DNA of 64,000 nt. Origin: Erythroxylum novogranatense. Taxonomy: Eukaryota; Streptophyta; Magnoliopsida; Malpighiales; Erythroxylaceae. Under the pieces are notes generated by a model, which was given only the letters and a program-made list of their open reading frames with translations, was not told the origin of the DNA and did no database searches. This document shows positions 9,029 through 20,425 of the stretch, piece after piece (the first letter of the stretch is position 1; every line of letters begins with the position of its first letter). The stretch lies in the NCBI GenBank assembly GCA_029891385.1, contig CM057228.1, forward strand, positions 55,281,783 through 55,345,782. The letters run 5' to 3'. Both the position numbers and the translations under genes were made by a program.

Positions 9029-11698
9029 TCACCAATAGTCCCCGCAGGAACATGTCCCGTTCTTGAAATGATGAAACCTCCTCACATCTCTCAGGACAAT
9101 TTCTCTGTCTACTATCTTTGAGATAAACTTAGAAGCAGTATGGCAGTCGTTGCAAACTCTAAGGTTCTTGACAACTCTAATGGTTTTCCCCGGCGGAGTA
9201 TTGAGGATACCAAAAGCTATTGCCAGTTTTTCGCTGTGCCCACATAATAAAGTTTCCTTCTCTTCGTCATCAACATTGTGAAGTACGCAAGAAGTATCAG
9301 GCACGTATCCTTCCTTCTTCATTCTTTCTGACAGTGAGTCGAGGAACGTGTGGAGCTTCTCACTTTGGGGGTGTGATAAATCTCCAGCTAAAAACTTGTG
9401 TACTTCATCTCCATACTCGATCCAACTACAGCCTGGTTCTTTCTTTACTCCCAGATCTTTCATCCTTCTTCTCACCTTGAGTGCCTTGTCCCAAAACCCA
9501 GCAGAAGCATATATATTGGATAGTAGTACATAGTGGCTAGCCACAGTGGGTTGCAACTGAAGGAGATTTTCAGCTGCCATTTCCCCTATTTCCACATTTT
9601 GGTGAATCCGACATGCTCCAAGCAGGCTACTCCATGCCCCAACTTTGTCAAAATCAAAAGGCATGGTATTGATAAGTTCATGAGCTTCTTCCACTCGACC
9701 TGCCCTACCAAGTAAGTCCACAACACAAGCATAGTGATCTGGTGTTGGTTCCAACCCATACTCATCTTTCATTCTGTGGAACAAGTTTAGGCCCTCATTT
9801 ACCATCCCCGAGTGACTGCATGCAGCAAATAATGCTATAAAAGTAACTTCGTTAGGTTTTACTTCCCTTACCTTAGCTCCATCTCTAAATAATTTCAAGG
9901 CCTCCTCCCCTTTCCCATGCATCCCGTAAGCCATTATAATTACATTCCATGTGATAGCATTCCTAATGGGCATCCGATCAAATACTATACGAGATAAGAT
10001 TAAGCAACCGCACTTTGCATACATGTCAACTAATGCACTTCCTACAGCAACATCTGATGCTAAAAAATTTCTAATGGCATAAGCATGGATCTCTTTCCCC
10101 TTTGCTAAAGCTGCCAAGGAAGCACAGGCAGGAAGGGCTGTCATGAGTGTTATCGAGTTAGGTTTAAAAGGAACTTGTTTCTGAGTCTCACAAACCCCAT
10201 CATGCTTGATCTGTTTTTCTGTTCTTTGCATCTCGCGAAGGATTAGAAATGCATCATCATAACGTCCACAACTAATATAACTAGTGATCATTGTGTTCCA
10301 GGAAACTACGTCTCTAACCTCCATGCTATCAAATATGATCTTTGAAATATCTATTTTCCCCATCCTAGAGTACAGATCCATAAGTGCATTTTGAACATAT
10401 GTGTCCCTTTCCAAACCCCATTTGATGACATATCCATGTATAGCTTTCTTCTTGGAAAACAATTCAGAGTGCACACAAGCAGGTACGACACTTGCCATTG
10501 TGGTTGCATTAGGACAGAGCCCTGAATTAGCTTCCATTTCAATAAAGAGCACCAAGGCATCTTCATTATGCTCATTTTGTGCATAGCCAGTAAGCATAGC
10601 ATTCCAAACCCCAATTTTCTTGTTCAAGATGCTATTGAAAACTCGACGACCACTTTCAACCTGTTCACAATTGCAATACATGTCAACTAAAGCACTGCCA
10701 ACAAAAGAATTCTCTATCAAACAACCACTTTTTAAAGCATAAGCATGAATTTCTTTCCCCGTACGTAACATCTCAAAGTAAGAGCAAGCAGGAAGAACAC
10801 TTGCGAAAGTGAACCCATCAGGTATAATTCCTTCAAGAACCATAAGCTGCAAGAATGCCAAAGCTTCCATGAAGCGTTCATTTTGTGAAAGCGAGCTTAT
10901 AATGGTATTCCAAGAAACCAAATCACGGTCACCAAACATTTGGAATAAGCTTTTTGCATCATCTATCCTATCTAGTTTTGCATACATAGTCATCAAAGCA
11001 TTAGTCGTAAAGGTTCTCCAATGGCCATTCCTGAAACAGTAAGCATGTGCCTGCCTACCAAGCCACAAGCCCTTAGGCTTGCGCAAGTTGGAACAAGCGA
11101 GAGCCACGCTGACCACAGTAAACGAACTGGGCTCCGCATTATCTGACAACATCAATCTAACAGCCTCTAGTGCAAGCTCCCACTCTTCAAACCGACACAA
11201 AGCAGATATCATTGTGTTCCAGGAAACTTGGTCTCTCTCAGTAATCCTATCAAACACTTTATACACATCACCCAGCTCACCACACTTTGCGTACACATTT
11301 ACAAGCGTATTAGCTACGGTCAAAGGGGAGGATTCATATCCGAATTTAACAACATGGGCATGAATCTGTTTCCCCAAATTCAGGTCCTGAAGGCCTGTGG
11401 CAGCTTTCAAAATGGCAGGGAAAGCAAAGTTGTCGGGAGAAACACCGGAAAGAAGCATTTCAACATAGGTAGAAAGGGCTTCGTGGAACAGTTCCAAGCG
11501 GGTCTGGGAGCGAATGGAGTCAACCCATGAGGTCTGTGATCGTGAAAGCGAAAGGGACGTTGGAGAAAATGTAAGGGTAAAAGGCTGAGGAGGTAAGGAT
11601 TTATTAGGAAGTCTGGTGTGCTGATGAGCGAGGAGAGTGGAATGAGAGTGTAAGGGGACTGAGACCGGGGAGATGGGGTGTTGGGTGTAAGAAGTCAT
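9029..11698 (-). CDS. OTP84: PLS-DYW pentatricopeptide RNA-editing factor, OTP84-like
   Basis: A single uninterrupted 889-codon frame. The N-terminal 55 residues are rich in Ser, Thr, Pro and Leu, as in a chloroplast transit peptide. Then come many P, L and S repeats recognisable by motifs such as VANTLVNVYAKCGELGDVYK and VGSALVDMYAKCG, the E/E+ region (EPGCSWIEYGDEVHKF) and a complete DYW deaminase domain: zinc/catalytic H821-x-E823, C849-x-x-C852, and terminal residues CGDYW. Co-linear similarity along the whole length, and near-identical length, point to Arabidopsis OTP84 (At3g57430). OTP84 is a plastid factor for C-to-U editing of ndh and psbZ transcripts, its repeats choosing the site and the DYW domain acting as deaminase. 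All key residues are intact. Orthology is inferred from memory of the family; a close paralogue is the alternative. Confidence 0.94.
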   Translation of the reverse strand: MTSYTQHPISPVSVPLHSHSTLLAHQHTRLPNKSLPPQPFTLTFSPTSLSLSRSQTSWVDSIRSQTRLELFHEALSTYVEMLLSGVSPDNFAFPAILKAATGLQDLNLGKQIHAHVVKFGYESSPLTVANTLVNVYAKCGELGDVYKVFDRITERDQVSWNTMISALCRFEEWELALEAVRLMLSDNAEPSSFTVVSVALACSNLRKPKGLWLGRQAHAYCFRNGHWRTFTTNALMTMYAKLDRIDDAKSLFQMFGDRDLVSWNTIISSLSQNERFMEALAFLQLMVLEGIIPDGFTFASVLPACSYFEMLRTGKEIHAYALKSGCLIENSFVGSALVDMYCNCEQVESGRRVFNSILNKKIGVWNAMLTGYAQNEHNEDALVLFIEMEANSGLCPNATTMASVVPACVHSELFSKKKAIHGYVIKWGLERDTYVQNALMDLYSRMGKIDISKIIFDSMEVRDVVSWNTMITSYISCGRYDDAFLILREMQRTEKQIKHDGVCETQKQVPFKPNSITLMTALPACASLAALAKGKEIHAYAIRNFLASDVAVGSALVDMYAKCGCLILSRIVFDRMPIRNAITWNVIIMAYGMHGKGEEALKLFRDGAKVREVKPNEVTFIALFAACSHSGMVNEGLNLFHRMKDEYGLEPTPDHYACVVDLLGRAGRVEEAHELINTMPFDFDKVGAWSSLLGACRIHQNVEIGEMAAENLLQLQPTVASHYVLLSNIYASAGFWDKALKVRRRMKDLGVKKEPGCSWIEYGDEVHKFLAGDLSHPQSEKLHTFLDSLSERMKKEGYVPDTSCVLHNVDDEEKETLLCGHSEKLAIAFGILNTPPGKTIRVVKNLRVCNDCHTASKFISKIVDREIVLRDVRRFHHFKNGTCSCGDYW

Positions 11699-12317
11699 TT
11701 TTGTTGGTTATACTTACTTGGGCAAGTTAAAAAGAGGGGCTTGACGTGAGCTCTGGGTCTGGGAACATGGACACAGATGCTCATCATTTTTATGATTACA
11801 AGATAAGACCGACAAGACAACGGCTGAAATGAAATGGATGATAGATTTTTGGTTCAAAAGATTCCTCTTAATCAATTTTTATTTTTATTTATTAAATTTT
11901 ATTCACATATCTCCACGAGAAGAACATGGTCCAACCCAAAAACTTGAAAATGAAAAAGAAAAAGGTATTCTTCTTCACCATGATTGCCAACTCAATTTTG
12001 GATTTCATGATCTTTTCAACTACCCACGTAAAGACTAAAGACAAAGAGAGGATGGATGGATTCCAATTTCCATCTTGTTGGTTAATAAATAGACATTAAC
12101 CATTAAAAGATAGAATATTTATTTTTAATTAAGCAAGAACAATAGCTTTTTGCTTTTTTCTTTTCTGTGGGCTCTGAAAAAGAAAGGCGTCCCATATTTC
12201 TGATAAAATAACTGTTGGGAATTAAAAATTGGTGCCAGTAGCCAGTTGGGGATCAGATTCATACCTTTATATGTATAATAATTCTAGCTGACAAGTAGAG
12301 AGGAAGAGAGAGCGAAC
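11699..12317. promoter_or_regulatory. shared upstream region of divergent OTP84-like and mARC-like genes
   Basis: 619 bp separate the two start codons, so this segment must carry both promoters and leaders. A TATA-like stretch (TTTATATGTATAAT, about 12266-12280) lies about 45 bp upstream of the mARC-like ATG and is a possible core element for it. The short open frame at 11829-12038 has no recognisable feature. Confidence 0.4.
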
Positions 12318-15275
12318 ATGGAGAAGGCAGCAGCTGCAGTATCATCCATCTTCATCTACCCATTGAAAAGCTGCCGTGGGATTTCTGTTCCTATGGCTCC
12401 TCTCACTCCCTATGGTAGGTAACTCTATTTCCCAAGTACATCTCCCTTGACCCGGTACCATTTTTTTGTCTCTGATTCTTTGGGTTAATTTGCTCCAGCT
12501 CTGCACAGTGTGTTGCAAATACACAACCTTTTTGGTCAACTTTCTCTTTCAGCGTTAAATGTCAATGCATGCTGGGGTGCAGTGTGTGAACCATTTTGTG
12601 TGTTGTGTTGAATTTTTTCAGTTTTGCCGTTTGTGTTATTAGTATTAGGCTAAGATGTTTGGAGTTTTTACATAAGCCTCTAAACTCACTCTGTTTAATT
12701 CTTCGACATGCAAACTTTAACTTTAACTTTTGCTTCTTTTTCTTTTTTTGGTTGTGATTGAACATTTAGGATTTCGCTGGGATCGAAACTGGCTAATTGT
12801 GAATTACAAAGGAAGGGCATATACGCTAAGAGTTGAACCCAAGCTGGCTTTCGTAGAGGTAGAGCTGCCGCATGAGGCTTTTTCGGAGGTTTGGGTACCT
12901 ACCAAGAGCTCGTTTATGGGTAATATCTCTATCCTATTTATTCATCCTTGTGATTTTGTCTGTCGAGAAAAGGAAGTATTCGATTGCTTCTTACCCTTCT
13001 ATATCATATCACACATTCCATAGCATTTTTCTTTTAAGGCTGTCCAAATATTTATGTTGTGTTCTTTTCCTCTTTCTCTTTTTGTGGGATACAGATCTTT
13101 TTTTTTTAATTGTGAAGTTGCCATGGTTTTCATGCTCGTGTTTTCTCAAGTTTAGTCACATGGCAGAGTCTCTTATGTCACAAGGATGCCTTTTCTTGTA
13201 GAACAAAATATCTACTTTTTTTTTTTTTTTGAAAAGTCAAAGTATCTAAATGGTATGTTGTGCTTTTAATGTATATTCCAACTTCCCACGCCTTGGAGAT
13301 GGTGTATTTGCATCACTGACAACTATGACTGTCCTCTCTGTCTTTCTCTTTCCAAATTACTTGTGAAATTGTTAGTTGTTGTTGTTCTCTGTGCTACTAA
13401 CTTGGTTGTTTCCCTTCTACAGTTATAAAGGCTCCTGGGATGAGTCCGCTTAAAATCCCACTAACAAAGCCTAATAATGTAGCACAAGGTGTCTCATTGT
13501 GGGAATGGTCTGGTTCAGCATTGGATGAGGGAAATGAAGCAGCAGAATGGTTTTCAAACTACCTTGGGAAACCGAGTCGGCTAGTCCGTTTTAATACAGG
13601 TTGAGTTGATGATAATCCCTTGGTTGTAATAGAATGTTCACTGCAATATTTAGCGTAATTGCTTAAACATAATGAGAGAACTTGTATTTAAAGTTTAAGC
13701 ATTTGGATAGGATTGAGGATATATATCCTGAAATGAATTGGATGCTTGTTTTCAACAAACTCAAGTTAGAGGTGATCTCTTATTTCTGCTTCTTTATATA
13801 TTTTTCTTATGAAAATACTTCAGAATCAGAGACTAGACCTGCAGATCCTGAAGAAACTTATTCGCATTACATTATGTTTAGTGATATCTTCCCGTATCTG
13901 CTTGTATCTCAGGTTAGTTGGGTTTAAATACAATGTAACTTGTCATTGGTTTATATGATTTGTCAGTTCTTGGTCCTGGATTGCCACTATGTTTTGCAGG
14001 GATCTTTAGATGCCTTAAATGAACGTACCAAAGAGCCCATTCCACTCAACCGCTTTAGGGCCAAGTACTAATTTGTTCTGTTCCTATTGGTTCTGATGAC
14101 TTTCTTTGATTGGTTTGTGAATCTCTCTCTATTAACTTCAAATTGCAGCATTCTAGTTGATGGCTGTGAGCCATTTGCTGAGGACTTGTGGAAGGAATTC
14201 AGGATAAACAAGTTGAATTTCGAAGGTGCCAAGCTATGCGACCGCTGTAAGGTATCCTTTTATATCGAATATATCTTATGAAACTCATACTTAACCTTCT
14301 CCTTGAGCTACATTTCTGAAAAATGATGATAATGGAAGGAGACGGTGATGAGGCCTTATGATAATTAATTGTAACCGTTAAAATTGTTCAGAAATGATGT
14401 GTTTCTTAAAAACTCTTTTGCTTACAACTGCTGTGCTTCTTAAACTCTTTTGCTTACAAATGCTACGCTTCATAAATGCTTTTGCTTTGTAACTTTTGTC
14501 TCGGAATTATAAAGAACGCTAAAAGAGGATGGCGACTAAGCCTGGTTGGATATGACACCGGTTAATTTTTGGAGCTAAGTAGTGAACCTTAAGTTTGCTG
14601 CTCAGGATCTTATTGTTACATCATGAGGACCAAAATTCTGAAAACTTTGGTCCACTTTCTTTCCTGATCTGCAGATAGATTTATTCAAAATTAAGTAGCC
14701 TGACGATTGAGGGTTTTGTATTTTCCATATTAGTGCCTTAATTTTTTTTTTTTGGTGTGTGTGCAGCCTCTTTATCATCTGGCAAAGATCTTAACTTGCA
14801 ATTTGGACTGCAATACTGCTTGCAAATTTGGGAGTGAAAAATCCCAGTTTTCTGCATAAATTTTGTTCACTCTAAATTGTCCAACATTTTAATTTTTTCT
14901 TTCTTCTTAAGATTTGCTGTAGTGCAAGATCTGATATTTACGAGGCAACTTCGCTTGCAGATACCCACAATTGATATAAGCAGTGGGATTGCAGGGCCTG
15001 AACCAACCAAAACTCTGTTGACATTCAGATCAGACAAAATTTTGCGTCCGCATGTCAAACCACAAGGAAAAGTGAGACAAGAGAATCCAGTGGTTCTTGT
15101 AATCTCTATTGAGGAAGATATAAACAGCGAAATCCTTTTATTGCAGGTTTATTTTGGGCAGAACTTGGTCTGGAAGGACAATTCTAGCGTGGAGAAGGGG
15201 AAGGTTGTTAAAGTTGGAGATCCTGTTTTTGTTCTGAAGCAGTACTCCTCTGTAGCTGAAGTTCCTGCAAGCTGA
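12318..15275 (+). CDS. MOSC-domain protein, mitochondrial amidoxime-reducing component-like
   Basis: Eight exons: 12318-12414, 12770-12919, 13423-13599, 13824-13912, 14000-14064, 14149-14251, 14961-15071 and 15147-15275. All junctions are GT-AG and in frame, giving 306 residues. The N-terminal MOSC_N beta-barrel (about residues 1-135) starts SIFIYPLKSCRG and includes GFRWDRNWLIVN. The MOSC domain follows, with FSDIFPYLLVS, RFRANILVDGCEPFAEDLW (Cys199), the CDRC motif (Cys223, Cys226) and VYFGQNLVWK near the end. In mARC proteins a conserved Cys in this C-terminal region coordinates the molybdenum of the cofactor, and the enzyme reduces N-hydroxylated compounds with cytochrome b5 and its reductase. 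Plant members are annotated as MOSC or mARC-like. Exact substrate and location are inferred. A poly(A) signal AATAAA lies about 45 bp past the stop. Confidence 0.95.
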
Positions 15276-16049
15276 ACTTTGCTTACGTTTTTAAGAGCAT
15301 ATCAACTAGTTGTATCAATAAATGTGAGAAGCAAATACATAAAATAAAGGGCAAGTATTGGGTGATGAATTTGAAGAATAATGATGCTATCGTTCCTTTG
15401 CCTAATCTTGTATACTGCTTTCTACTTTTCAGTGTCAGTTTCCCATTTTCTTCTTCTGTGGCATTCAGTGCCAGACTTATGTTATTACGTTGTCGCTATT
15501 CAAGTCTTCCCTTTCCTCTAGAGTTTCTCCTTCTTGTACTTTTTTGCTTCTCCTTTTTATCCTCCTTATTTCTTTCTCCTTCCCTTCTTAGTTGAAAATT
15601 GCTTGGTTCCTTGGTAAATTTTCCTGTCTTCCTTCTTGGTCCTTGTTTGGAAGTGTTTTCTTAACTTTCGAGCTTGGGTTCTCTTTTTCCTTTTCTGAAA
15701 ATATAGTGAACTCGTTAAACTTCTCTTCTGAATAACTTCTACTTTTAGTTGTGAGCCTTATCCTTTAAAGAATTTCTACTTAACTTCCTTATTGCCCCTA
15801 CTCCCTTCACCTCCTAATTCTTTTAAGGACCCTTTGCCTCCTAATTGGCAAATTCCCTTGCTTTTGGCTCTATTGAGGCTACTACCACTCCTTCCTTAGA
15901 GACTCTAATGCGTTCTAGTGGAAAAATGATATTGGCTGTAGTTTTTTGATGAGCCCTCTTTAACTCTGAAACTTCACTATTGCTCCCTGACAACTCTGAG
16001 GGCAAACCAATTGTTGCACCTAAGTTAGAAATTACGAGGGAAGGGCCTT
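15276..16049. other. 3' flank of the mARC-like gene and intergenic DNA
   Basis: Contains the mARC-like 3' end (AATAAA near 15318) and a pyrimidine-rich stretch on the plus strand at about 15420-15800. No gene. The minus-strand open frame at 15841-16263 is partly LINE sequence in the wrong frame and is not counted. Confidence 0.5.
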
Positions 16050-17215
16050 TTTTTTTATTATAAGGAAAATAAAAAAATAGATACATCAAAATCTCGAGAA
16101 ACAAATCTCGGCCATATCCTCTAAGAGAAATAGGAGGCACCCCGTAGGTGAAGTATGGAGAATGAACAATTCGTGGCCATAGGTATCTGCTGAATGAGCA
16201 AGTCAGTCCGCGCATCGGTTGCTCTCTCTGTAAATGTGTCGAGACCGTACAACCTAATTTCATGTTAGGAGTGCATTAATCTGCTTGACGAGGGGGTCGG
16301 GGGACTGAGACCGAGCAGTGTGGGAGGAGATGGTGGTGGCCGCTGTGAGGGAGACGACCTCGAGCTTCACCCTACGGAACCCCAGGTCCCAAGTAAGCTG
16401 CAACCTAGAGAGAATGCCCCAAAGTTTTGCCGTATGGGGCGAACATCTACTGATATTTTGAACAAAACCATCGACCTAGGCAGCAGAACTGTCACGGAGG
16501 AGGCCGCTTGTTGAAGCAGAGGACGACTGGCTGAGACAAGCGTCGTCCGTATTCAGTTTAATCCAGTCAATAGGAGGTTTGAGCCATCCTACGAGGCGTA
16601 CGCCGCGGGGTGGAGGCCCTAAACGAGCTTGGTGATGCCAAGTCGAAGCCTGGACGAGTTGATGGCCAAACATCATGATAACTTGAGCGGGGGATGGCGA
16701 CCGGATGAAATCAGGCTTAAAAATATATTTGTTTCGCCAGGTCCAGAGGTACCAACAAGAGAGTCCGAATAGAAGAGGTCAGTCCAAGCCGGCAAGGGAT
16801 GTGTGATGACGAAAATTAGAAGTGAGCCATTCTGAGCCGCTAAGAGTAAAGAAGGCGGGGGGTAGAATGCGACGGGGGAATTGTCACCAGACTGAGTGGG
16901 CCAGGGAGCAATCCCGAAGAGTATGTAAAGTGGTTTCAAGATCAGGACAATGGGGACAAGCACTATCAGTGTTGAGGTGGAATTGCGTCCGTTGCTGATT
17001 GGTGAGAAGCCGGTTATGCGCCAAAAGCCAAAGAAAGGTGCGGATACGCGGTGGGCCCTCCCAACGCCAAATGTCTCGCCAAAGGCTCTCAGGAGAAGGA
17101 TCGGGATGAGTGGTGATCAAGGAATACGCAGAAAGGGCTTTAATGAGGGAAGCAACATTATTTTCCTTGAAAAGCGTCCATCTTTTCCAACAATGCAATC
17201 TTAGGCTAACTTTAT
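16050..17215 (-). pseudogene. 5'-truncated LINE (zf-RVT and RNase H remnants)
   Basis: Reading down the minus strand from about 17200, the peptide IWRWEGPPRIRTFLWLLAHN ... CPHCPDLETTLHTLRDCSLA is the zinc-binding region (zf-RVT) that follows reverse transcriptase in plant LINEs. After frameshifts come GWLKPPIDWIKLNTDDACL and FRRVKLE, and after a stop the end REGN-like RCAD(stop)LAHSADTYGHELF, all of the plant LINE RNase H-like domain. An A-rich tail (AATAAAAAAAAAGG) lies at about 16047-16062. Endonuclease and most of the reverse transcriptase are missing, as expected of 5'-truncated insertion. Several frameshifts and stops mean no function. Confidence 0.8.
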
Positions 17216-17273
17216 TGGAAATAATAGGGGCTCAGGGAAGTATCGGTGAATGAGGATGACTTGTTTTTATTAA
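17216..17273. other. short spacer between LINE and MITE
   Basis: Flanking sequence ending in the TTAA/TAA target duplication of the following MITE. Confidence 0.4.
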
Positions 17274-17687
17274 AGCTTGTTTGGTTCAAGGAATAGAATA
17301 AATAAGACATAGAATAGTTATTATTAAAAATAGAAAAGATGAGGAATAGAATATAATGAGTATTACTTTGTTTGATTAAGGAATGAAATAGATAAAAATT
17401 TCTATGTCAATATTTAGTTTGAAAACATAAACTTGAAATGACTAAGGAATAACTAACAAAAGACCAAAATATCCTTATTATTATTGTTGTTGTTGTTATT
17501 ATTGTTATTATGTTAATTTTATTATTCTTATTATGATTAATTATTCTTATTATTAATAATTATTATTATAAATTTTCTACTTATTATTATTCTTATTATT
17601 ACTAATTTTATCAATTAATTTTAATTTTATTATTATTATTAAATTCTATATTATTATTAATTTTCTTCTTATTATTATTATTATTAT

Positions 17688-17734
<47 letters not shown>

Positions 17735-18054
17735 TATTATTATTATTATTATTATTATTATACAAAATTAATTTTCAATAGAGAGCAAATTTAGAGAAGA
17801 GAAGAAAAAGTTTCGGGAGGGAGGCTTGAAGAAGTGGAAGACGACGAAAGATAAAGTTGTCTTGGATAAGAATAGTTATTTCTGGAATAGATAAAGATAG
17901 GTAGGGATCAATATTATCTCTTCCTCAAAGTTATAGAATAGATATTCTTGATGATTAGTTATTATGTGTTTGTTTCTAACCAAATACAGGTTTAATGAAT
18001 GGAATAAGAATATGCTAAGAATAGAATAGCTATTCGTTGAACCAAACATGCCAT
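17274..18054. mobile_element. Tourist-like MITE, about 780 bp
   Basis: The left end AGCTTGTTTGGTTCAAGGAA and the right end (minus strand ATGGCATGTTTGGTTCAACG) form a short imperfect inverted repeat, flanked on both sides by TTAA/TAA (17270-17273 and 18054-18057). Subterminal GGAATAGAATA/AGAATAGAATAG motifs add symmetry. It encodes no protein. The ends resemble the two Harbinger-like elements at 1.1-6.4 kb in type but not in sequence. Confidence 0.7.
17669..17762. repeat. palindromic TTA/TAA microsatellite
   Basis: A (TTA)n run, then (TAA)n from about 17689 to 17732, then (TTA)n to 17762, making a self-complementary trinucleotide tract in the middle of the MITE. Confidence 0.9.
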
Positions 18055-18057
18055 TAA

Positions 18058-18989
18058 GTTTTGATTCCTTAACATCAACTTAACAGGTTATTAAATCAAG
18101 CCCTTGTCACTTTAATAATAAGTCGCTCCTTTTATAAACATGAATCTTGCTCTATAATGTAAAGCAAAAGTAGGTCCTTTTATAGATAAACTTCCATAAT
18201 AGTCCTCTTGAGTAATGAGTAATAAAGGGGTTTAACCATCTTATAAGTTACATTGGCAAACCCTTGTGCATGGACGATGTTACTGCTATCATAAGAAGGA
18301 TTAACTTCACCAAGATTTGTATTCTCATAGACATTGACCAGCAGCTCCTTAAGTGTATTCCTATTCTCAGGCTTCTTGAAAATGACAAGTTGTTTGAGAA
18401 TCAAATTTGTGTCTTTTATTCATGGAAACTAGAGGGCATAAAATAAAAGAAAGCTTGGATTCCAACATGGAAACGATTCAAAACAAGTAATTATCAAGAA
18501 CTGATAATAAAAGCTCCCGATGGAGAGTTTGTCCTAATAATAATGACAACCAAGGGGGCCAATTAGAGCTTCCATTCTATTTGCTAGCCCATTGATTGTA
18601 CCTCAAGTACATGATAATGTATCTTTATCTCCTGATAACAACATGTATCCTAATTAAATGACCACTTAGTATCTAATTGATCATAATAAACAAGGCCTCA
18701 AGAGCATACAAAACTAGGAGTTGCAACCTTAACCACTTTCTAAGGATAACATCAATCACTAGGGGGTTATCATGAATCCCCCAAGAAGTTTTTGCCATTT
18801 CCACCTAACCAAATCAGGTGTAAAATGATAATGATATTGATAAGAATTTCAAAGTATTTCTAGAAGAAAGTTGAAGAGAAAACAAAAAAAAAAATCTAAC
18901 TCATTCTCTAAAGAATGACTATATTAGCCTAAAATGTTAAAAAGCTTTATATTATGATGAGTAACATCTTTTGTATAATTATCTGAAGA
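18058..18989. other. intergenic, nothing recognised
   Basis: AT-rich DNA with short open frames only. It may be the decayed 5' part of the LINE relic that follows, but I could not recover any domain. Confidence 0.4.
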
Positions 18990-19870
18990 TACTAACCCCT
19001 TCCTTGTAGGTCTTCTGGAGACTAAACTCAAGGAGAATAACTTTAAGAATTTGTAATTTCTAAAGAGACATTGGATCACCATCTTTAATTATTATATCCA
19101 TAATAATAGGAGAATAATAATGGCATATGATCATGATAAGTTGGAGCTTATCAACTCAACCACACAAGAGCAATTGATTTATCTATATATTAGCTTCGAA
19201 CAGGAGGGGATAAAAGTTCAAATTACATTCATTTATTCCATAAACCGTCCTTTTTAAAGAACCTAACTATCGTCAAAGTTAAAGGAAATAGGTAACTTGA
19301 TGAATGATCCCTGACTAATTACTAGAGACTTCAATAACTTACTACATCCTTCAGAAGATGAGGGGAATGCTTGTTTAAGAAACTACTATGATGACTTCTG
19401 TAATTATGCAAGCAAAATTCAGGTGACTGATATGAATTCAAAGGGCATTTCTTTATAAAAGCTAATAAACAAAAAGGATATAGGTTTTTGAGAAAGAAAA
19501 TAGATAGAGGATTGATAGCTCCTTATTAAATTTTAGCCTTTCTAGAGTGTTAGGATTCTTTTAATAATCTAGGGTTCTTATATTTCACCCCCCATTCTAA
19601 TTAAAAACCAATTAAACTACTAGAAGAGAAGCAACCCCTTTAGATTTAATATTTACTTAGTTAGGGTGGAAGGATTTGAGGAAACTGATGCGATGGGCCT
19701 TTCTTCACATTTTTAGGGTCATAAACTCTACACCCATATAAGGAAATTGTAATAGGTTGAATTTGAGCTTAAATATCTTAACAAGAGCAAGTTCAATAAC
19801 ATCGGTTGTTAAATCCAAGCGAACTTCATGATGAGCATCATGATATTCTTTGTATAAAATGTACACGCAT
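18990..19870 (+). pseudogene. ancient LINE relic (endonuclease region)
   Basis: Conceptual translation in shifting frames gives FLVGLLETKLKENNF (about 19000), QEQLIYLYISFEQEG and VQITFIYSINRPF (about 19165-19255), then LITRDFNNLLHPSEDEG (about 19310-19360). These match in order the endonuclease/exonuclease/phosphatase domain of plant LINEs (GLLETKV..., ...FIYGLN..., W-L-x-GDFN-x-x-L-x-x-x-E). At about 19640-19800 sequence like PFRFNIYLVRVEGFEE and LNLSLNIL fits the following region. It is riddled with stops and is much older than the LINE at 16-17 kb. Confidence 0.55.
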
Positions 19871-20425
19871 CAAGTAATTATGGCTTATTTTAAATATTTC
19901 AATTATCTTAAAAAGATTAAAAATATGAATAAATGAGTATAAATAGTCTCACTCCATTGGGTTCATACCAATAAAAAGATTGAAGTTAAAGAGTTTTATG
20001 AGTAGCCATCTGAGATAGTAAACTAGTTTAGTAACTGAGATTATTCATGACAAGTTTTTCACTCTTGTGTCAAAAGGATAGGTTGCTTTTCAAACACATC
20101 CCTAATGCTTTTGTTTCATTTAATTTTGTATTTTGTTAAAAGAGGTATGAATAGGCTTAAGCATTTTATCTTATTTTGGTTCATTTATTACATTGAGTTA
20201 AAATTTGTTAATTGGATTGAACTTCGAAGGATCATGAAGTGAATTAAATTAACTTCTGAACCAATACAAGTAGTTAGTTACCTAAAGTTTTCATGACCCT
20301 TATGATCTAATGAATGATGGATAATCTTAATTAGTATGCTTAATTTGTCTAAAACTTTTTTGGAATAGTTTTTTTTTTAAGTTAGAATGATTCCTTGAGG
20401 ACAAATAAATGCTTAGGTGTGGGAT
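19871..20425. other. decayed repeat, possible 3' end of a gypsy interior
   Basis: No gene. The end of this stretch (about 20392-20425) reads GAGGACAAATAAATGCTTAG then GTGTGGGATGAT, a phrase like the purine-rich segment found between pol and the 3' LTR of some plant Athila/Tat-type gypsy elements. Degenerate. Confidence 0.3.

Noticed and set aside
15841..16263. 140-codon minus-strand open frame
   Set aside because: Its first part is the LINE RNase H end read in the wrong frame, and the rest spans an A-rich tail.
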